Positions 58,246 to 64,000 of a DNA stretch of 64,000 bases are shown here, piece by piece. The position numbers and the translations under genes were made by a program. Below the pieces are notes generated by a model. That model ran no database searches. It was not told the DNA's origin and saw nothing but the letters and a program-made list of their open reading frames with translations. Every line of letters begins with the position of its first letter. Position 1 is the stretch's first letter. Source of the stretch: Zingiber officinale. Lineage: Eukaryota > Streptophyta > Magnoliopsida > Zingiberales > Zingiberaceae. The stretch is taken from positions 23,433,198 to 23,497,197 of the forward strand of contig NC_056003.1 of the NCBI RefSeq assembly GCF_018446385.1, in the 5' to 3' direction.

Positions 58246-58391
58246 AGGATCCTCTAAACCATTTTTTACAGTCCAGGGGATGGTCCCTTGACGTGGATAA
58301 ATGATCCCTACCTATTTTATGAATAGAGACCATTCATTTCACCAATCTATACTAAAAGACCATCCCCTAGACCGCAAAAAGTGATCCAGGA
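58246..58391. mobile_element. Mutator-type MITE, cousin of 10281-10451
   Basis: AGGATCCTCTAAACCATTTT at the left pairs with AAAAAGTGATCCAGGAT at the right. The inner CCAGGGGATGGTCC pairs with GACCATCCCCTAGACC. The flanks TTTGTCCGC and TTTGCCCTC may be a worn 9-bp duplication. The GGATCCTCT start and CCAGGGG core echo the intact copy at 10281. Confidence 0.65.
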
Positions 58392-58842
58392 TTTGCCCTC
58401 GTTTTTTTGGATCTACATATCAGAGAATACATTATTTATCGCCGCATCAGACGATACAATCGAAAAAGATATATACGTTTATTTTCTTTGTATATATCGG
58501 ACGATACAATTCAAAGGACTACCGACAAAAGATGTAATAATTTTCATCTAGCGCTATTCATAATGAATGACGTTAAATTAATAGACAGTCGAGATGCCAC
58601 TTTTAACTCCCTCAACTGTAGCTTCTCAACCTTGTCTTGTGTAAATATCAACCAACTTTCGATCAGTAGTGTGTACTACTATGCTACAGCTTCCGCTTTG
58701 TATATGCAACTGGATCTTGGAAATTTAGAAGCTCTCTGATGGTGGTACCGTCGATGTTTCTGCCATGCTTCCCTGCCGAGACGAGAAGCTAAAAGGATAG
58801 CCGGTTTTGGAGAGGGCCCATGATTACCATCCCATGAGTCTC

Positions 58843-61800
58843 TCAGGAGTCGGGCAGAACCAGTAAAGGGATGTCTCTGATTCTGTATCCAGTGCCCCAA
58901 AAGGATGCAAGGCTTAAACCCATTATTGCCATCACCACGACTGAGCAAGCTGCGGGAACTGCATGGCTGCCTCCTAGAAATTGTGTCGCAAGAAGCCCTG
59001 CGAGTGTGGAGCTCTGCATTCCGGTGCACAGTGAAATTGTTCTGCAAGCTGACTCCTCTTGCCTGGAAGAAGAGATTGAAAAAAGGTTTAAGGATTGAGG
59101 ATAATTTCAACACCAAATGCAGTTCACAGACTAGAACTCAAGCGAAATGATGTCACAAGATGTCACAAGTAGATGCCAGCAATTGCTCGAGTAGAAAATT
59201 TAAAAAAAAAAATGCTGCTGTCGTGGTATATGTTTCAAACATCACACAGAATATGAGTAAATGGCAAATCCAGATACAAAGGAAGAATATGTATGAGCTT
59301 GGATGGAAGTTTCTGAAAGTCTATGATCAAAGAAAAGTGTGTATGAGTTTGTTTCATGAATATGTACGTCGAAGTTTGCTACACAGCTATAGAGTATTCA
59401 GTCCAACTCAATAGACTATTTGATATTTGTCCTCTCAATACAACAAAATGCTAAGTAGATATTGCAAAAATAGTAACCAGCCAACTATTAACACACAGGA
59501 CAAATCCTAGTATGTCTTACACAACCAACAACAACAGCAACAATAACAATCAAGTCTTATCCCACTAGGTGGGGTCGGCTATATGAATCCTTCTATGTCA
59601 TTGGGCTCTATCCCCTCCTATATCTTCATTTATATTTAAATAATTTTTTTCTTGTTTTATTGTTGTTAACCAAAACTTTTTATTTTTTCGTTTGATAGAG
59701 ACATTTGTCATAGTTTCACATCCCCTAACTCAAGCATTTATTAGTCGTCTAAATACATGTCTGTATCATCTTAAACGTGTCTCCTGAGTTTTCTCTCAAT
59801 TAGTACAACCCAACTTTCTCCTTAATATTTTCATTTTTTATTCTATTCATCCTTGTATGTCCGCACATTCACCTTAACATCCTCACTTTTGCAACTCTCA
59901 TCTTCTATTCATGTGCTCACGATAGGGAGAAAGCACAACCCCGCCTCAACTAATTGACCAATGTAGCTCCATGAATATTGGAGTTTGGGAATCCCTCCCC
60001 TCACAAGGAGGTACGCATAAACAGCTTCCTTTGGAGCAAATAAATGCAAATGCACCCGGAAGGTCAAGTTTTCTTTTTTCAGAATTTTTTCCCTTGTAAC
60101 AATTGGGAAAGTACTTTTCTTTAAGAGTGACTTCCTTGCCATAATGGCAAGGAAAGAGCATGTTTGGAATCATTTCCATCATGGGGAAAATACTTTTCTT
60201 ATGAGGGATGGGCTTTTCCCCTCCCCCTTACCAATACTTAACTCTAAGCCTAAGGAAATTATATCACATGCTGCAAAAAGCAAATGCGAATAAACAAGTT
60301 AGCTCAGATAGAATAAATGATTAATAAAAAAAAAATGAAAGGGCTAAATGTATAAACACTAAGAATGGAGTTTACCTAAGCATGGGCAATTTAGCAAACC
60401 AGTAGCCCACCATGAAAGCAACAAGATGAAATGTTATAATTGGAAAAAGTAACATAAGTCCATTTGAAGACAGGATCTGACTCCGATTGATGGAAAGAGG
60501 GCTTCCAATGCACAATGATGTACAAAACATAGCAATGAAGGGCATTATAGGTCTGATGAGGTTCACAAAGGGCTTTGCGTAAGTGTTGAGAAGAAGTCCC
60601 AAGGCAACAGGAAATAGAACCACCTAGAAAACCAACAAAAATAGTCAGTAATACATTGGTTCTAACTGAACAATCAAAATGGTGGTATCAGAGATTCTAG
60701 AATTTGCATGTCTATATGGATATGCATAGACGAAAATATCTGTATAAGCACCTAGAATGCAATGGCTAGTAATCTAGACAGCGAGAAAAAAATTAACCCA
60801 CATGGTAATGAACAAGGGACGCATTAAATATATCAAAAGTTGAAAATAACAAGCACATCCAATGACCCAAACATGGAAGAAGAAATATGTACCATAAAAT
60901 GGTTTTTCCATGTGTCATGAAAACCATAATACTCTTGACCAGTGGAAGGTTGAAACAGATTATCTTCAAAACAGGCATGAATTCAGGAACAATTGCTTAA
61001 GGCCTAGAGTTTCTGGTCAAGCCCGTGTTTTTCAAAGTTGCTGAATGCATCAAGGTCCTTACATTATTAGAATGAACATTCAGGTGCTACATCAGATGTC
61101 ATTTCCTGCAGATGCTGAAAGGAAGCTACAATGAAAATTTTCTGGTTAAGGGCCTGAGGCTTATAGCTGAACTGTCATTTCTAGACCAGACCCAGAAGTG
61201 TTAGATTTCTCAATAGCAGTGAAAATGAAGAAAGCTCATGTTTTAGGAAACAAATTTCAAATGATGAGATTATACATTTAGCAGCACAGAGCACAGAAAA
61301 AAAAAGGAGCTCTTGATGTGGTTTTAATCCACAGAAAAGAAGAGATTTAAATTGTATTTTGTTCTCTAAGTCCTCGCATGTTAGATAACAATAGCTCTGA
61401 AACAATCATGAGCTTTCATCAATTGACAAAATGTCTGAGATTTCTTTAATTTTGCACCACAAAGCAAAAAAGGTATCGTTTCTACTTTCTAAGGTTGGCT
61501 AATTTTGCACAACAAAAAAGCATCATTTCTACTTAAAGAAAAGGTAGGCTAAGTAGTGTATCTTCTTAACATCTATCGGGAATGTATGCCATCATACTCC
61601 AGAGATAAGCAACAAACTTATTTTAATAATAGCAATGGAAAAAATGATTCTGTAATCTCCATAGTTATGAAAAAATCTGTCTTTTTACCTGCAAAATGGA
61701 CTTTGACATAGCAACTCCATCTACTGGAACCACAGAACCAATCAAAAGACCAGTGAGAAGAGGTGTAACAAGTACTGAGGAGATTGTTGTCGAGCTAGTA

Positions 61801-63635
61801 AGTAGAATGCTCAAAGCTACATCACTCTTACTCAAGAAGCTAGCATAACTAGAAAGCTGAGCGCCAGCAACACAGCAAGTAAGGATAAAGCCAGCATAGA
61901 ACATAGTTGGAGTTCTGAATGCTTTTGCAATCAACAAACCTAAAAGTGGTTTAAGAGCATACTGTGCAATATATCCAACAGAGAGAGCTAAAGGCCTGCA
62001 ACAGATGAGCCACAATGAAATACACAAGCAAGATTATTAATTGTACTATAACAGAAAGGGAAAAAGAAGAAGAACCTCTTAAAAGCAAGAGCAAAATCAT
62101 CAATGGACAACCTGATACCAATGGATAGCATAATTCCACCAAGAGCAGGTGCATAATATTCTTTTGAAACCCTATTAAAAATTAGAAAGACATCACTTCT
62201 CAATGATCATAAGCTTTAAATGAATGCGACTGTACAATGCCCATCTATCCAGAGTTTATTGTTTTCTAAAGCACAATACCCTAAGCCAATGATGAGAAAA
62301 CAAACATTTTCTTTTTTGTGTGTGCGCAAAAACATCAATAGAAGTTTGAGTAAATTCTCAAATCTAGTACATTGGTTTAACACCCATAATCCTTCTATCC
62401 ATTGTGCCAAAGGTTCATGAAGCTTCACTTACGGACTCACTGAAAGACAATATATTATGCATCATAAATATACATTTTGTTAAACATGATTGGCTGATAA
62501 TTTATCCCCAAAACCTTAACTTTTAGAAAATAGATAGATCATGTATTATTATTCTTAACACTCCCTCTTCAGAAGTGAGCGGGTTCATAAGCCTCACGAG
62601 ATTCCTCTGACTCAAACCCAACACATTTAACTGATGGAGAACCAAGGAGGATTCAAAAACAAGACCTGCTCATGTATCGTGTTAAATTCATTGACCTCAG
62701 ATTAATCACACATCTTCCCATTTTTTCAAGCTTTGAATTGAAAAACAGCAGTCATTGATCGAATTGGCATGCACATGAAAAAGGCTAGACTTCATCATAT
62801 ACATATTTGCTAAAGATTCATATCAGTTTAAATCCACTGCAAAGACGAAAGATTTACCCCTCTCCCCCTCTCATGAAATATTTTACCTCAAACACAGTCA
62901 TTGGCTAATGCTACGTTTACAAAGAACAGAAAGAAAGAAAAATAAATTGATTTATTTCTTTCGTTTAGTTTGGAAAGAAATACAGAAAGGAAGAAATTTA
63001 ATTGTATTCATTTTCTATTATTTTGTTTCCGCCAAATTAAACTAAATTTGCGTATTTTGTTCGTAAGTGAGACGATTTTTCTCCCTTCAATTCGATCTAA
63101 GCAAATAAGATAAATGTAAAAATATAGTTCTTCGCTTTACTTCCTCTTTTGTTTCGTCTCCACCGAGTAAATATAGCACGAGTCCTCGCAAACCAACACT
63201 TCACAGCAAACCCAAAAGAGTAGCGAAATTATCAACGCACCAGGAAAACGTGGCCGGGTTGACTAAGGCAGAGACTGCAGTAGCAGCGACGACAAAGGGG
63301 AGAAGCGCCGAGAGGGCCTGCGATAGGTCATCTGAGGCCTGGTTGCCTCCGCCACCGGCGAGGAGCTCCCCGGGCGCTGCCCCAAACGAGAGGAGCGAGG
63401 CGCTTCCCTCCCTGCGGTGCCACCCGACCCTCCCCAGCCTCGGGAACGACGTCGAGCACGCCGTCCAACCCCACCTAGTCCGCCGGCGGGCAGCCCTTAG
63501 TTTCAGGGATGGGGTCGTCGACAGCGCCGTCAGCGCCAAAGAAGGCAGAGGAAGCACCTTTACCTGTACATGATGCCGGGAACAGCGGCCGGCGCCGATG
63601 CCACCACGGCAGGCGGAGGGGGGCAGAGCGGCCAT
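58843..63635 (-). CDS. BASS3: Probable plastid sodium/metabolite cotransporter
   Basis: Bile acid:sodium symporter family protein of 421 residues in the plastid envelope. Exons: 63635-63241, 62171-62076, 61995-61689, 60623-60376 and 59062-58843. All introns are GT-AG and in frame. The first 100 or so residues are Arg/Ser/Ala-rich, a likely transit peptide. The membrane core includes YYAPALGGIMLSIGI, SIDDFALAFKR, CCVAGAQLSSYASFLSK, SILLTSSTTISSVLVTPLL and, in the last exon, RTISLCTGMQSSTLAGLLA. It resembles Arabidopsis BASS3 more than BASS1, 2 or 4-6 as I recall them. The BASS3 substrate is not established; relatives carry pyruvate, glycolate or 2-oxo acids. I chose the MAALPPS start at 63635; an in-frame ATG 20 codons upstream is possible. 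Exon 1 is GC-rich. Confidence 0.92.
59063..60375 (-). other. BASS3 intron 4 with no further gene
   Basis: It contains a truncated RTE fragment (59525-59915). A stretch at 59930-60230 contains purine-rich AGGAAAGAGC and TTTTCTTT tracts and a 77-codon minus frame with no recognisable domain. Introns 1-3 (62172-63240, 61996-62075, 60624-61688) likewise show no feature. Confidence 0.5.
59525..59915 (-). mobile_element. 5'-truncated RTE LINE fragment
   Basis: It begins with the tail ACAACCAACAACAACAGCAA and then CTTATCCCACTAGGTGGGGT, the same 3' end as the LINE at 49529. About 390 bp of the RT C-terminus and 3' UTR remain in minus orientation. No target duplication was identified. Confidence 0.85.
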
Positions 63636-64000
63636 GTGTGGTGGTGGCGAGCAGTCCGTGAACGTCGGATAGATCAAAGGTGTTCGATCGAACAATCGAG
63701 GATTTTAAATTTAAAATTTAAGGAAAAATCAAACAATTGGTACGATATTTATTTCGTGAGGCCGATAAGTAAAGAAGTAGAGCATCATCGCGTGATTCGC
63801 GAACCGGCCACATGTAAATCATCACGCCGAACATACCCACAACTTCACCGGCATCTATGTTAGAGAAATGGGCGGGGCCCAACTCGCCATCTCCGTGAGA
63901 GCGGGGCAGGATTTGGGTGGCGTATGTTGTTGTTTCTTACAGAAAGGCTGGATTTCTATATCCGGTAGAGTCGGTTCTGCGTACGCTGACCCGCGGAGCA
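63636..64000. promoter_or_regulatory. BASS3 upstream region
   Basis: Contains the 5' UTR and presumably the promoter of the minus-strand BASS3 gene. GC-rich patches lie near 63870-63915 and 63980-64000. I see no complete gene. A plus-strand exon starting beyond the window cannot be excluded. Confidence 0.4.

Noticed and set aside
58679..59116. 145-codon minus frame first considered as a separate gene
   Set aside because: The real coding frame here is the last BASS3 exon (59062-58843) in another frame, with a clear splice acceptor.
59909..60182. Minus frames of 77-78 codons in BASS3 intron 4
   Set aside because: No domain; flanked by a LINE fragment; not connected in frame to BASS3 exons.

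Overview
This is plant nuclear DNA, about 64 kb, dominated by nested retrotransposons, with three complete protein-coding genes. The GC-rich first exons of two of the genes and the retrotransposon mix (Tat, SIRE-like, Angela-like and Tekay-like LTR elements, RTE LINEs) point to a commelinid monocot. A ginger-order (Zingiberales) plant is my guess, with low confidence.

Layout. 1-3895: part of a minus-strand Tekay-like Ty3/gypsy LTR full of short tandem repeats. It cuts into the reverse transcriptase of a decayed minus-strand Ty1/copia element (3896-7463). 7464-12709: AT-rich intergenic DNA with an old solo LTR (9692-11374) that hosts a Mutator-type MITE. 12710-15800: an intact two-exon LRR receptor-like kinase gene (+). 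16011-37044: a 21-kb Tat-lineage Ty3/gypsy element with both LTRs, an ACACC target duplication and a spliced antisense ORF. Its pol is split by a minus-strand SIRE-like Ty1/copia element (18847-29144) built as LTR-internal-LTR-internal-LTR. That element is itself hit by an Angela-like solo LTR and by a second solo LTR. 37330-42367: a minus-strand Tat-related element with no pol, whose body is minisatellite arrays.

42701-57359: the 11-exon CNX5 gene (minus), intact although its introns carry a full-length RTE LINE, a solo LTR inside that LINE, and several MITEs. 57360-58842: short intergenic gap with two MITEs. 58843-63635: the 5-exon plastid BASS3-type transporter gene (minus). 63636-64000: its upstream region.

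How it fits together. The three host genes are functionally unrelated: surface receptor kinase, molybdenum-cofactor/tRNA-thiolation sulfur transfer, and plastid envelope transport. They look like ordinary single-copy genes separated by repeat blocks. Exon chains were assembled by eye from reading frame and GT-AG junctions; all joins keep frame. The most interesting structures lie in the repeats: the spliced antisense ORF of the Tat element, the pol-less minisatellite element that shares a repeat with it, and the tandem gag-only SIRE-like array.
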